This document shows, in pieces, positions 24,418 to 35,858 of a stretch of DNA of 64,000 bases. A model generated the notes under the pieces. It did not search any database. It worked only from the letters and a program-made list of their open reading frames with translations, and was not told where the DNA came from. Position 1 is the stretch's first letter; the number at the start of each line of letters is the position of its first letter. The stretch is from Erigeron canadensis. Its lineage: Eukaryota > Streptophyta > Magnoliopsida > Asterales > Asteraceae. Where the stretch lies: the NCBI RefSeq assembly GCF_010389155.1, contig NC_057761.1:49090213-49154212 (forward strand), read 5' to 3'. The position numbers and the translations under genes were made by a program.

Positions 24418-24982
24418 TTTTTTTTTTTTTAACAATCGATCGATATTCAATATTGAGAAGTCACATCACTCAAATGTACATAGGGCCGTCCCGTGGCTTT
24501 TATAGGCCCTGCTCAATAAAAAAAAAGTAGGCATTTCATATACGAAAGTTTTGCAATATATGTGACAATAAGTTCAATAATACTAAATAAAACATTATAA
24601 GTACTAGGATCAATTATAACAACAATTTCAGATAACGTAATAACAAATAATTATACTAGCTGGGACGCTTCATGCTTTTTCTTTATGCTGATTTTAATAT
24701 GATTATTTTCAAGAGAACATGATCTTTGAGATGGGCTTGATGGGAGACGAATATAAATTAAATTATAGGCCCTAATATAAACATGGGCCCTATTCTTATG
24801 AACGGGTTGAACACCCTTATATCCGGCACTACATGTACGTATTCTATATTACAAGATATAAACCATCAGTCGTCACATGTAATTCAAAATAAAAACCTCG
24901 GGACATGTCATTCTAAAGATTCGAACACGTGACCTGAATTAAAACCAGGAAGACTACAACTAGTTGATCTAGGAAACCAATA
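24418..24982 (-). mobile_element. SINE interrupted by a nested MITE
   Basis: On the minus strand a tRNA-like head near 24982-24915 includes the B-box GTGTTCGAATC (24928-24918). The element ends in a poly(A) run, seen as T at 24418-24430. ACCTACTAAGTTT (24405-24417) and ACCTATTAAGTTT (24983-24995) are 12/13 matching flanks, a likely target duplication. The body is split by a foldback element at about 24481-24829, so the original SINE was about 215 bp. Confidence 0.6.
24481..24829. mobile_element. Foldback element nested in the SINE
   Basis: The ends TAGGGCCGTCCCG and, from the right, TAGTGCCGGATATAAGG form a loose inverted pair, with GGGCCC near both ends. The flanks AATGTACA and CATGTACG agree at six of eight positions, as expected of an old hAT 8 bp duplication. 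Confidence 0.5.
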
Positions 24983-25243
24983 ACCTATTAAGTTTTCACC
25001 TATTGATTTTACCTACTATCTTTATGAGTTCGCATGCTTTCACCATCATTTTACCAAGTTCATTTCGTCCACGTACCCATAATATTGAGAGTTTACTTGC
25101 TTACATCTCCATTTTACCAAGCTTATTTAGTGTCTCTTATATATACCATCTTATACGAACATAGTACTCACGCGTTACGACAAATATTACTGACGGGTTG
25201 TAATATAACACAAAAGAGGTTTAGATCGAAAGAGCATACTAAG

Positions 25244-25900
25244 TAGGGGTGAGTATGGGTCAGTTTGGATCGGTTTTTGGCTAAAACCGACCTCCGAACT
25301 GATCAATTCGGTTTTTAGAAAATCAAAACCGTTGGATTCGGTTTTTGTTCGGTTCGGTTTTTTGGTTCGGTTTGAATCGGTTTCGGTTTTTGTTTGGTTT
25401 TTTTTTTTTTTTAAATTTACTTTTTTGTTTATGATGTTATATATTTAATTTTCAATTGTTAACAAAAAAAACTATGATATAGAAACTAAAATAGATATGC
25501 TTTTTAGTAACTAATTATACTTTTTAGGTGTTAAAATTGATATAACTTTTATACAACGAACTGATTTTATTGTACGTTTTCATCTAAAACATATAATTTA
25601 TATATTGTACACTAAAAAGACAAAAAGTTTAAATATATTAACATATTTACAAATTATAAGTAATAAATATAAATGTAATATGATATAAATATAAAATAAA
25701 TTAAAATCTAATGGGTTCGGTTCGGTTTGGTTTTTGATCGGTTTTTTGACATATGAAACCGAAAACTGAACCGATCTGTTCGGTTTTTGGAAAACAAAAA
25801 CCAAACCAATTGATTGCGCTCGTTTTTTGGTTTTTTTCGGTTCGGTTTTGTTGATTTTTTTCGGTTTTTGGTTTTCCGGTTCGGTTTTTGCTCACCCCTA
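25244..25900. mobile_element. hAT element with ACCGAA-rich subterminal repeats, 657 bp
   Basis: The termini TAGGGGTGAG and CTCACCCCTA are perfect ten-base inverted repeats. ATACTAAG flanks both sides exactly (25236-25243 and 25901-25908), the 8 bp duplication of hAT transposons. Both ends are packed with CGGTTTTTGG/TTCGGTTCGG motifs, the expected subterminal transposase-binding array. The AT-rich centre has no transposase. Open frames read through the subterminal repeats are artefacts. Confidence 0.85.
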
Positions 25901-26000
25901 ATACTAAGTATCATGGTGTATGTGAGAATATAATGGATAAAGGTAAAAGGGTCATAGCCCATGTCCCAAATGTTGTAAACTTTCAATACATACCCTATAA

Positions 26001-26264
26001 TAAGGATGAGAAAAAAAACCCGAAACCCGTGACCCAACCCGGAACTGACCCGCTGAAGGGCTAACGGGCCAGATCACGGGTCAAGCATTTGTTGCATTTT
26101 CGGGTCACGAATTGCGCGGGTTGGGTCAGGTCAAGCAAAAAACCGAAAAAAGGTTAAGGAAACTCGTGACCCGACCAAACCCGACCCGAATCATCATGGG
26201 CTGGGTCACGTTTTCGATTTTCATGTATTTGCGGGTCGCGGGTCGGACCATTTGCACATCCCTA
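26001..26264. mobile_element. hAT MITE with GGGTCACG-type repeats, 264 bp
   Basis: The ends TAAGGATGAG and CACATCCCTA are inverted with a few mismatches, and CCCTATAA flanks both sides exactly (25993-26000 and 26265-26272). The interior is filled with ACCCG, CGGGTC and GTGACCC motifs in both orientations. It lies only 93 bp from the preceding hAT element but belongs to a different family. Confidence 0.8.
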
Positions 26265-26819
26265 CCCTATAATTTTTATAAGGGTATATTGATAGACCAT
26301 GTTACTAGAATCGATCGAACCGAAGACACAGATTGTGAAGATTTTTACCTATATGTCTCGACGCTATAAAATAAACTTCATAACTTGAAATTGTACATGG
26401 ACCAAAGAATATTCCGTCTACTTCTTTTAAGATATGTTGGCATTAATTATATTCATGTAACAAAATAACTTAAATTCTACTATATATAACAACTTAAAAC
26501 GATAGTTCCTATCATTGATGTTTCGATCAGTCGTCATCAAACAATGACGTTCCAAGTCAAGGCAGGCGTGACATGTTTATAAATAGTGTACATTGACCTC
26601 ATATAGTATCAAACTCCGTATAAAATCAATAATCTCTATTCTATAATAAACACTATCAAATACCCATATATTACTTATGTCATCGAATGTTGTAAGCAAA
26701 TTGATTCTCATTCGTTACTCGAATTTACATGTATTATTTAAAACAAAACATTTACATATGTCAGTAGCAAATAATTCGAACTTCATGTTATTTATCTTCA
26801 TAGATGAGTCAAAATAAAG

Positions 26820-27902
26820 GAGTAAATTACTGAAATGACACATGTGATTTGGTTGAAATTACTAGTTTCATATATGTTAAATTTAAATTACGCTCATTAT
26901 ACTCATGGTTTACAATTTCGCGGAAGCTACCTCACCCTGAAATTCGTTAGTTGTATCGTTAAGTAGCCAAGGTGTCTTACACGTGAGGTATGAAACATGT
27001 AATATTATACATTGATAGGTACCATTTGTGTAATTTACAATTATTTTTTATCAAGAGATTTAATAAATTTAATACTTTTTTAAATAAAACTATTATCATT
27101 CTAAAATTATTTTATTTATTTAAAAACTATTGTTGGTTTACAAGAAAATTAATATTAGATATAATATTTTTTAAAAAACTTGTATTAAAATTCTAATGTT
27201 ATTATTTTAAAAAATATTAATTAATTATTATTATCACTAATGGTTTGATAGCTCATTGATAAGTTCTTTGATCTTATGTTATTTTATCAAGGTTCGAGTT
27301 TCGCGTCTTACATTTGATTACTAGCCAAACATTAATTAATTATTGTTATACAAATTCTTTTTATAATAGCCGAATTGATTGTATAATAAAAATCATTTGA
27401 AGTTGAGTTACTTTTTTAAGTATTATATTAAAATACTCTAATATGATATATATATATTTATTTATCTTTTTTAGTATTATATCAAAATACTTCTACATGA
27501 AATACTTTTTTTCTATCTTTCTTAAACATTCTATGTGATTTTAATAAAAATAAAATAAAATAGACTATTAATTGTAACTAAATATATAACATATTAATTA
27601 TGTTTTTATATTATATAAATAATATATATTTTGTAGATTTAAAATACTGATAATTTTTTTTAAAATAGTAATAAATGTTAAAAAATAAATTTTTTTAATA
27701 TAAATAATAACTGTAAATTATACAGATGGTACCTATAGTTTGTACAATATTACATGTTTCATACCTCACGTGGAAAGCACGTTGGCTACTTATTGATACA
27801 ACTAACGACCATCAGCGTGAGGTATCTTCCGAGTACGAAATTTTAAATCATGGGTAGAATTGGCGTAATTTAAATCTAATAGGTATGAAACTTAATTTAC
27901 TC
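26820..27902. mobile_element. Mutator-like element with ~190 bp TIRs
   Basis: The left arm (GAGTAAATTACTGAAATGAC...) and the inverted right arm (GAGTAAATTAAGTTTCATAC...) align for about 190 bases, sharing TAAATTTAAATTACGC, CGTTAGTTGTATC, AAGTAGCCAA and CACGTGAGGTATGAAACATG. The AAAATAA-type flanks agree only approximately, so the duplication has decayed. The AT-rich interior lacks transposase but contains a SINE-like insertion. The GAGTAAATTA end is shared with the element in the UBC intron. Confidence 0.75.
27230..27330 (+). mobile_element. SINE-like insertion nested in the Mutator element
   Basis: An A-box-like GATAGCTCATTGATAAG is followed about 45 bases later by the B-box GGTTCGAGTTTC. 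ATTAATTAATTATT flanks both sides (27216-27229 and 27331-27344), although that motif is low in complexity. There is no clear A-rich tail. Confidence 0.45.
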
Positions 27903-28333
27903 TAAAATAAGGTTTTAGATCTCTTATTTTTAAGATCTTATACTTTGGTGCATATGTATGTATAAATTCATATTTTGACAAACTAGAGAAAAAAAGGCAT
28001 ATTGTTATTTAGCAAATCATAAGCTAAATGTGTCTAATCAAGCACCGGCAAGAATTAAAGCTTAGAATTTCTAATGAATAATTAACTGTTTGTAAAAAGG
28101 GTCTCTATTCTTGTACCTCATTTTTCAAAGTAAAACTACGTATGTATCACGATAGGCATATATTTAGTGTATAGTGTTTAGAGGATCCTATACACCAAAT
28201 AGGCAAATATATCTCGTTGGTGACCAGGTAATACGCTAACTATTAAATCCCAGTAGCAGTAAACTTGTAGCTATAAAACACTTGATACATTCTTATATGT
28301 CAATGACAAATTGACAATACTATTTAATCTCGT

Positions 28334-28542
28334 CAGTAATGACGAAGCTAGAATTTACGGTCTAAGTTGTCAAACAGTTTTCATAGTACTAATAAACATA
28401 ATTGAGGTTACGAGATTTTAAGTATATATTTTATGAGGTTGTCAATACATTTAAACTCGATAAATACATAAAATAATATTAGAAATGTAGAATTTTGCAG
28501 CTATTGTGGACCTGTCATAGCCACTATATAACTCCGTCACTG
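28334..28542. mobile_element. hAT-like MITE, copy 2 (CAGTGRCG ends)
   Basis: Read on the minus strand it begins CAGTGACGGAGTTATATAGTGG and ends CTAGCTTCGTCATTACTG, and it aligns along its whole length with the copy at 3373-3588, including TATGAAAACTGTT. The two copies have diverged considerably. Confidence 0.5.
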
Positions 28543-29886
28543 ATTCGTCGGTATAGTTGTATAGAAGAAACATATTTGGAACGAATTGTCTTTTCAACTT
28601 AATGGTTAGAGTGGAGGGAATACATGTCGGGTAAGGGATCGGGTACCTTTACCACGATCGGGTACACCGCCGCAAGGTCTCAAGTATCAATCGGGTAGAC
28701 GGAATCGGGTAGAGGATCGGTTGGGTTCAAAATTGTAATGCTAAAAAGCATGGGTCCCCCCCCCCCCTCAACGGCCACATTGACTAGATTTAAAAAAAAA
28801 TAAAATTTCCCTTCCTTTCCTTCTTCTTCTTTCTCTCTCTATATATATACACCTATATGTATATATTTTTTATTCACCATAACTATTTCTTCTTCACCAT
28901 ATACAACCACTATGGAACCACCAAGAGGTAATAAACAAAACCCACTACCACCACCGAACTGGGCGCCACCTCCAAATTTGGCACCACCACCGAATGAAAA
29001 TGAAATTGGGTAGGATTGGGTATGTGTTGCCAGTGATTTGGGTAAAAATTGGATAAAGTTAGGTAGTGATGAGTTGAAATATTTTGATTGGTAAATGAAT
29101 TGGGTAATATTGGATATCAAATTTGTACTCAGTCCACCCTTATATAGTAAGTTTTGAATTATAATCTTACTTGATGATATACATAAAAAAAGGTATTTTG
29201 GACCATATTCGAACTACTGTGATTGATTAATAAGGAAAAAACCCAACATTAATATCATGTAAACCCTGCAACTCTGCATCACAAGTTATACACATATAGA
29301 TAGCAACAAGCATTGAATAGCATCGAAAAAACAAACAAAAAATAGGGTGGAAATCATATAATGCATGATCAAAACAGCAAGCATTCATTCCATTTCATTC
29401 TTTTACCTAATTAATTTAAAATACTATTGGCATTTTCATTGTCAATTGTGCAAGATACATCATGCTAATGACCTCTAGTGCAATCGGTTAGAATGAAATA
29501 AGAACATTTAATTTTTGATAAAAAGTCCGAAGTTTAAAAATTAAAATATGTTCATTGATAAGTAATATTTGAGATAATGTAAGAATTAATAACAAGTAAC
29601 GTATGAGAAATAAAGCAACATCGCGTCGTTGAAATATAAATAAATATGCCACACTTTAAACATCAAACACTGAAACATCCACATATATTAGCAACTCGTC
29701 CATTACTCTTAAACAGTAATGGAGTTCACCTAGATATTTATATATATCTATATAGTCTATATCTATCTATCTTATCTTCTTATCATACGTAATATATATA
29801 GTCATAATAATAAAAATAATAAACAAATATAATAAACTTCCTACTTTCCGTACAAAAATTCCAACCCCGGGTGGGTCTTTTACTTT
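28543..29886. other. Spacer 3' of the CRF gene
   Basis: The stretch contains a proline-rich short frame (28912-29013) within sequence rich in GGGTA/GGATCGGG repeats, probably a decayed transposon. The last ~150 bases before 29887 should include the 3' untranslated region of the minus-strand CRF gene. Confidence 0.35.
28912..29013 (+). CDS. Proline-rich 33-residue open frame, doubtful gene
   Basis: The frame starts at ATG 28912 and encodes MEPPRGNKQNPLPPP followed by two APPPN repeats and a short acidic end. A CTCTCTCTATATATATACACC stretch lies about 80 bases upstream, resembling a TATA box after a CT tract. The surrounding GGGTA-rich sequence suggests the remains of a DNA transposon whose first short exon may be preserved. 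No family could be assigned and the frame may be chance. Confidence 0.25.
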   Translation: MEPPRGNKQNPLPPPNWAPPPNLAPPPNENEIG

Positions 29887-30831
29887 CTAAAGTGAAACAA
29901 GAGGATCCGAACCGAATATATCACCAAACTCATTAAAGTAATCATCTGCAGCCCAACTACCAAACCCGACATCGTAACTCGAATCAACAAACATGTCAAC
30001 CGGGTCGGTTCCTTCAAACGGGTCACCCGTTAAGCTTGCCGGGTCGAATATATCCGGTAATATATCTGGGAACTCAAACAAATCCGAAGTACAGAAACTA
30101 TTATCAAAAGGCTCAAACCCTGAAAAATTCTCCGACGATGCCACGTCATCTCCGGTAACTTCCGACACTTCAACACCGGCGTCGTTGTGAGTTGACTCAG
30201 CAGTTGACTCGTCGGAAGTAAAACGTAAAACAGACTTGGGTGACGTGGCCTTCATGTTGCGGTGAGAGTCTTCGCCGGAGTTGTTACTCGAAGACACCGG
30301 AGAAACCTTTGCTTTTATCTTTTCCGGCAAAGACAGCGGCGGTGGTGGAAAGGTGAAATTAGTGAGCGCGTGAGGACCACGTAACTGAATAGCCGCGTGG
30401 TCGTAAACCATAGCAGCCTCCTCAGCGGTATTGTAGGTACCAAGCCATAACCGTACACGTCGCATTGGATCTCTAATCTCAGCCGCCCATTTTCCCCATG
30501 GTCTTTGCCTCACCCCGCGAAACTTTTTATTATTGGTAACTTTTAATTTCGGTGGAGGGACATCACCTTTGCCGACACCTTTATTTCTGGATCTTTTATT
30601 GTTGTTGTGGTTTTGAATTGATTCTTTGACCGTGGTTGCGGGGGAATGGTTTTCTATAGTAACTTGAGTTATGTACTTCTTGACACGTGTACGGGTGGAT
30701 TCATCTCCTGAAGAATCGGAGTCTGTAGCATAAGGGTCAGTTAAGGAAATACGTATGATTTTGGAAGGAGAAGTGAGGGCATTCATAGTGGTGTGGGTTT
30801 TGTGTTCGGTAAACTTGCGAGAATCCATCAT
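29887..30831 (-). CDS. CRF: Cytokinin response factor-type AP2/ERF transcription factor
   Basis: The protein has 314 residues and is encoded without introns. Residues 23-45 carry the CRF motif ([20 protein letters not shown]), the marker of ERF group VI. A basic stretch around 79-105 leads into one AP2 DNA-binding domain at about 103-161, with [19 protein letters not shown] and the [12 protein letters not shown] element, the [17 protein letters not shown] helix, and no second AP2 domain. Residues 197-202 read SPKSVL, close to the SP[TV]SVL putative MAP kinase site of CRFs. The C-terminal third is acidic and rich in F, D and S, a likely activation region. Family members act in the nucleus, bind GCC-box-like DNA, and many are induced by cytokinin, cold or salt. 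A second methionine follows the first directly, so the start may be either; both keep the domain intact. Which CRF paralogue this is was not resolved. Confidence 0.93.
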   Translation of the reverse strand: MMDSRKFTEHKTHTTMNALTSPSKIIRISLTDPYATDSDSSGDESTRTRVKKYITQVTIENHSPATTVKESIQNHNNNKRSRNKGVGKGDVPPPKLKVTNNKKFRGVRQRPWGKWAAEIRDPMRRVRLWLGTYNTAEEAAMVYDHAAIQLRGPHALTNFTFPPPPLSLPEKIKAKVSPVSSSNNSGEDSHRNMKATSPKSVLRFTSDESTAESTHNDAGVEVSEVTGDDVASSENFSGFEPFDNSFCTSDLFEFPDILPDIFDPASLTGDPFEGTDPVDMFVDSSYDVGFGSWAADDYFNEFGDIFGSDPLVSL

Positions 30832-31113
30832 TTCTTCGGATATATATTGTTGACTAGTGAATATATATCTTACGTACGTATATGATTTTATTATAATTTT
30901 GACAAATTAGATTCGCATTTGAGTGGGTGAAAAGTGGTGGTGGTGGTGGGTATGTGAGAGTTGCTTATTCCGGTGAGACAAAAAGGGGGACTGAGGAGTA
31001 CTTACTAGTAGGGGTGAAAGGGGAATGAATGAGAGAATTTGGAGAGAGAGAGAGAGAGTTTAAAGTTTGCGCGTGAATGAAGAGTGAAGAGGGAAAGGCT
31101 TCGCCCAACTTGT

Positions 31114-31122
31114 TATTTTATA
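31114..31122 (-). promoter_or_regulatory. Putative TATA box of the CRF gene
   Basis: On the minus strand the sequence reads CCCTATAAAATAACA about 285 bases upstream of the CRF start codon. The leader between them contains a CT-rich tract (CTCTCTCTCTCTCTCC at about 31040-31060), common in plant 5' leaders. Placement is by motif only. Confidence 0.5.
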
Positions 31123-31544
31123 GGGTCCTGTTACTGTTACTGAATATCTATTTCACCGATTTTTATATTTGTTTTTATCTTTTTAGTTGTATTCAATATA
31201 TTCTACATAAATACATGTATTACATTACAATTTTCTTAACTTATTATTAGATTGACTATTGTGTTTATATTTACAGTTTAACGTAATCTTTATAAATTTC
31301 AATTTGTTTTACACTTTTGTCTTATCAAAATCTTATTATGACCACTACTAAATTGGTGATAACCGATATCTAATTTATATAAATAGTTTGATCGAAGCTT
31401 TTTATGACCACTACTACTGAATTGGTAATAACCGATTCGGTGATAGTTTCATCGCTGGGCTAGGTAGTCATCGGCCCTATGACAGAGCCTTTATTAATGG
31501 CCTTAGGCATTTTCAAAGGGAGGTTATGAAAAATTATATATATA
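31123..31544. other. CRF upstream spacer with a short duplication
   Basis: The phrase TATGACCACTACTA(CT)-AATTGGT-ATAACCGAT occurs near 31337 and again near 31403, in direct orientation. No gene is seen. Confidence 0.4.
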
Positions 31545-31894
31545 GAACGGTGAGAACACTTAAAAACATCATTTTGATGCATTAAAAGTCCATAAAACTA
31601 ACATATTGCATAACTAATTATTATTATTTAAGTGTTTAACAACATATTCATCCGTCAAAATCGAAATAATCTTGTTTTTTGTTTTGTACATCCATTTTGG
31701 ATGCATATTCATCAAAATGATGCATCCAACAAAAAACGTGATTTTTTCGATTTTGATGAATCAATGTGTTGTTAAATATTTAAATAATGGTAATTAGTTA
31801 TGCACTATGTCAGTTTTAAAGACTTTTAATGCATTAAAATGATGATTTTAAAGTGTTCTCACCGTTCTTATTTTAAAACTGTTCTTATTTGATT
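31545..31894. mobile_element. TA-embedded foldback MITE, copy 2
   Basis: This is the same family as 11685-12056, with GAACGGTGAGAACACTTAAA at the left and its mirror GTGTTCTCACCGTTC at the right. The right end continues to GTTCTTATTTGATTG and stops at TATATATATA; the left flank is TATATATA. The left end is shorter than the right, so that side is truncated. Confidence 0.65.
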
Positions 31895-31917
31895 GTATAT
31901 ATATATACATAAGCGTA

Positions 31918-31991
31918 ATTGAAAATTTTTATGTCAATGAAGTACAGATATTTCATTGAAAATTTTTATGTCAATGAAGTACAGATATTTC
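31918..31991. repeat. 37 bp tandem duplication
   Basis: The unit starting GAAAATTTTTATGTCAATGA occurs twice at a period of 37 bases (31921 and 31958) without visible change. Confidence 0.85.
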
Positions 31992-34882
31992 TTTTGAAAC
32001 CCATTAAAACAATCAGTTATTTTTTATATAAATTATTAATTCGACCTTTACAATATAGTTTTAACTAACTATAGAGAGGTCCTTGAAAGTCATAGAGCTG
32101 CAGAAACCCAAAGAGGCTCACAACATATTTGTTGTAAAATTTAACACAAAATAATTATGAATAAAATATTTGCTGTCATCCATTAAAGTCTAATAATGAA
32201 TTTTAGGATCCACTAAAAACAGTAGATGTTTTTTAAGAAAACTGATGCAATCATATCTTGTTACATCGTGTAACAGAAAAACCGTTAAACATAAAAAAGA
32301 TTCCGGTAAGTCTCAGGCAAACAAAACGACCAGTAGCGAACAAGGAGTGAACACGTGACGTGTGGTTATTTTTTTTTTTATATATTTATATTCTATGATA
32401 ATATTAATATTATTTTCAGATAAATAAATGGAAAAGGCTGGTGATGAGTCAGCGAGTAATGGAAGCAGGTCACGTGACACCATCAGAGAGTGGGGGGCTC
32501 CTCAATTTCAGTCTTTCAAATACTCCTGTTCCGCCACCTCACTTGTGTTTTTACATTCATCGAGGACTATTTCTACTAAATTAATTAATTTAAATTTTAC
32601 TCTTTTAAGAAAATATAATATTCATATGTAAAATTAGGTTGGTTGTATTTTAATTTTAAACTTTTACTTGCATATCACTTGTTAAATTAAGGTTTAAGGT
32701 GTAAGTTGATTGGGAAAAAGATATAACAAAGAAACATTTAAGTTCCACTTGATAGAGGCAATGCCTCTTGATAAATAAAACTTTTTCTTCTATTATTTTC
32801 TGAACATTGTACTGTGTCTTTGTGATGGTTGCACGTAAATACTCTATTGTGGTCAAGTTACATAAAGTATGATGAGAGTTATAACTTATAACAAGAAGAA
32901 AGGCTTGAATAGCATTGGCGCATTACTATTGGTGTATATTTATCTCAAAATAAATTTCTTTTTTCAAGTGATGTTCTGTCTTTTTAATTCTTTCAAGTCA
33001 TTGCATAATACGGATTACGGAGTACTATGTTTTGCCTAGCTGGAACCCATCGGTTCATCAAATCTAGTTATACATTGACGCATAATCTACTATAATTCTA
33101 TCATAAACAATGACATTATTTTTGCATTGCTTGTTTAGTTGTTTTGGTCATGTTAACATCTACGTGACTTACATTATTTCAAGCTTTAGAAATAATCCCT
33201 GTCAAGCAATTTAGTCAGTTCAATCATTCGTCTTAGTCATCAAATTAAATGCAACAGAATTTATTTAGAGCCTCTGTAACGATACATAACTTATAAATTA
33301 ACATGATATATAAATAAAGATTTCTAAGTATTCGTATAATTAGAAGTAAAAGTTAAAAAAAAAAAAAAACAGTAAAATTAATATGCTGTTCAAAAATATA
33401 TGTAAAATAAAATGTTTTATTATCTAATTAAATGAGCAACTTAAAATCTGAGGCCTTTTTGTTTTATCTAATCCGCCTACTATTTACAAATACAATGCAA
33501 CTAGCAACAAATTTTTAAGTTGCCTTAAAAAAATATAATTGAAAGAACATTACATTAACAAAATTTTTAGTCGTATATTCCGTATGTGTTTATTAAATGG
33601 GAAAAATGAAAGAATCACCATATTACGAAACATGTTTCCTACGAAACAACAAGTAACATAAGAAGTAACAACGTAAAGTTGGATAATTACTGCTGGATTG
33701 AGCCGGCCCAAAGTTATTGGGTTATTTGATTCGGGATGGTCCAACCATATGTGAACGACGGATCAAACAAAAAATAGCCGCCCCCATTGTTTCTTCTTAC
33801 AACTTTTTACCATTCATACTTATATCTGTCTCTCTGAAGGATTGTATACTTTACTCTTATCTAAACCTCAATTGAATCAATTCACAAAAAAGATACTTAT
33901 TTTATGATTATCATTGGCATCTTCTATTGCAAACTAGATTACAGATCAGTGTTAACACATGGACATCCTACAATAATCACTATGCAAGTATAGTTCATGT
34001 TTGGCTAACATTTGTGTAGTATGATAACGGAAGAAATTTTATGTTAAAAACATATCAAACATAATCAAGAAACATGTTTCAAAATTTGTTATGTCAATAA
34101 TGAAATAAAATATTTTATAAACAGATTATGCTGCGCGCTAAAATATGTGTATTATCCACTGATAAGATTAGATTTTTATTATCAGGTATTTTTAATTATT
34201 TTTATTTTGGTTGGTATAATTCAATAACAACATTAAAAGTAGTATATATGTTGAGTTTAACTGTTCAAGTACTTATTCTAAAACCAATATGTTAAAAAAG
34301 ATTCAATTAATTAAGAAAGTTTAAACAAAACTAGAGAACCTTAGTGCAGTTAAGATTAAAATAATAATTAGATATCATGTCAAAGTTTTAAAGAAAAAAA
34401 TGTCTCAAAAAAAATAAAAAAAATAAAAAAAAAATTCACCAAAACAAACGAGAACGGTATGGAGATTCAATTAGAGGGACTTTGCACGGCCGTCATAAAT
34501 TAGCCAGTGTCATACACTCATACAACGTAAATACGCGTTATCTCAAAGACGTGTTTTTGGAGTTAACGATTGTATATTAGGACAATGCATGAGTAGTCAT
34601 TTCGACATTTCTTAAGTATGAAATTTACCTATCCCTAAGAGACAATCTGTCGAGCTTCATAAAATCACTTATATAACATTTTTAATGTTTCGTCTTTTGA
34701 TACCACTTATTTCTTCCATGCATGATATCTTCAACAAAAAGTCAGGTACATTTGTACGAAGTAGTCCTCGTGTATGAATTTCAAATAAAACGAACTGGTT
34801 TTATTTGGTAGTACCATAGTAGGTAGAAAAGTATATCAACCTCTCTCTGGTAGATGAAGCATAATTAAAGGTCTTAACATTA
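31992..34882. other. Gene-poor spacer
   Basis: No supported gene or delimited repeat. Short frames near 32428-32631 and 33550-33744 show no recognisable motif. Confidence 0.4.
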
Positions 34883-35088
34883 GAAGCTACCTTATGCCTC
34901 CGTCCCTCATTTGTTTTTGGACTCGTCCTTCATAGAACATTACGGGGTTGGATTTGTCCTTGAATTTGTCCGTCCCCACTCGCCCCTCATGGACGAATTA
35001 TTCAAGCATTTTTTTTCTTTTTAAAATTTGTGAGTATATAATTAAATAAAATATGAGTCCAAAACTAGTCTTGGAATAAGGCAGCTTC
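34883..35088. mobile_element. Possible MITE with GAAGCTACCTTAT ends
   Basis: The left end GAAGCTACCTTATGCC and the inverted right end GAAGCTGCCTTATTCC match at most positions. TTA precedes the left end, but the right flank is ATA, so the duplication is imperfect. The interior is TCCGTCC/TTTGTCC-rich. Confidence 0.45.
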
Positions 35089-35127
35089 ATATAGGCCACT
35101 GATCTACGAGATTTGCACCAAGCACTA

Positions 35128-35304
35128 TTTTTTTTTTTTAAACGGCATTCTAATCTACTTTTACTCCTAAATTACGTGTTTACCTGGGATGAAACTCAAG
35201 ACTCTCGAAAAATCTCTATTAATCTATCCCCACAAATGTGGAAAGTAAGACTCGAACCTCCAAGGTTAAAGACCTTACCAATGGGTCATCAACCCCATTG
35301 GCAT
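35128..35304 (-). mobile_element. tRNA-derived SINE with 11 bp target duplication
   Basis: On the minus strand the head reads GATGACCCATTGGTAAGG (A-box-like) and then GGAGGTTCGAGTCTT (B-box). The element ends in a poly(A) run, seen as T at 35128-35139. ACCAAGCACTA flanks both sides exactly (35117-35127 and 35305-35315). Its head and body differ from those of the SINE at 21182. Confidence 0.8.
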
Positions 35305-35315
35305 ACCAAGCACTA

Positions 35316-35858
35316 GCTTTATATATCTTCTTACAATGTGAATTAACTCCCAATAGATCAGTCTAGCTAATTTAGAGAAAAAAAAAACTTCTTTGAAAAT
35401 ATCACTTGTATAGTATTGACAGGGATTGAACTAATTGAAAACTCTTAACCATCCACTTATAATCACCTATAAGAAAAAGATCAACAATCTGAACCTTTGG
35501 TAATTACTTATAATAAGATTATTATAAGAAGAATTATTAATAGTGATGAAAGCTAATTGACTTTTGTTCTAATGGCATCTGAGCGTCACTTATCAATCAG
35601 ATTTCGAAATAGGTTAATAGTGATGAAATTGAATTTAGAAACAACTTTTTTCTATTGATCAATAAAAATCATTTGTTGCCCGTAGTTAAAATAATTTAGA
35701 AATATATCAAAAACTGCGTGTGCGTTTACAAGTATCTAAGACTAGTTGATGTAAATATGTACGAGTATTAAGGGTACGGTATACCCCAGGGACCAAGCCG
35801 GTATTGGTTGGTCACCGAGTTAAACACAATTCCGCCCCATAGGTATACCTAGTGGGTG
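35316..35858. other. Spacer before hAT element
   Basis: No gene is seen. The stretch 35770-35850 with GGGTACGGTATACCCC may be part of an older element that the hAT insertion at 35859 interrupts, but its far end was not identified with confidence. Confidence 0.35.

Noticed and set aside
25598..26037. Minus-strand frames rich in KPNRTE
   Set aside because: They read through the subterminal repeats of the hAT element at 25244-25900.
28595..28625. AACTTAATGGTTAGAGTGG resembling a tRNA A-box
   Set aside because: No B-box follows.
29468..29520. A-box-like TAGTGCAATCGGTT
   Set aside because: No B-box at a suitable distance and no flanking duplication.
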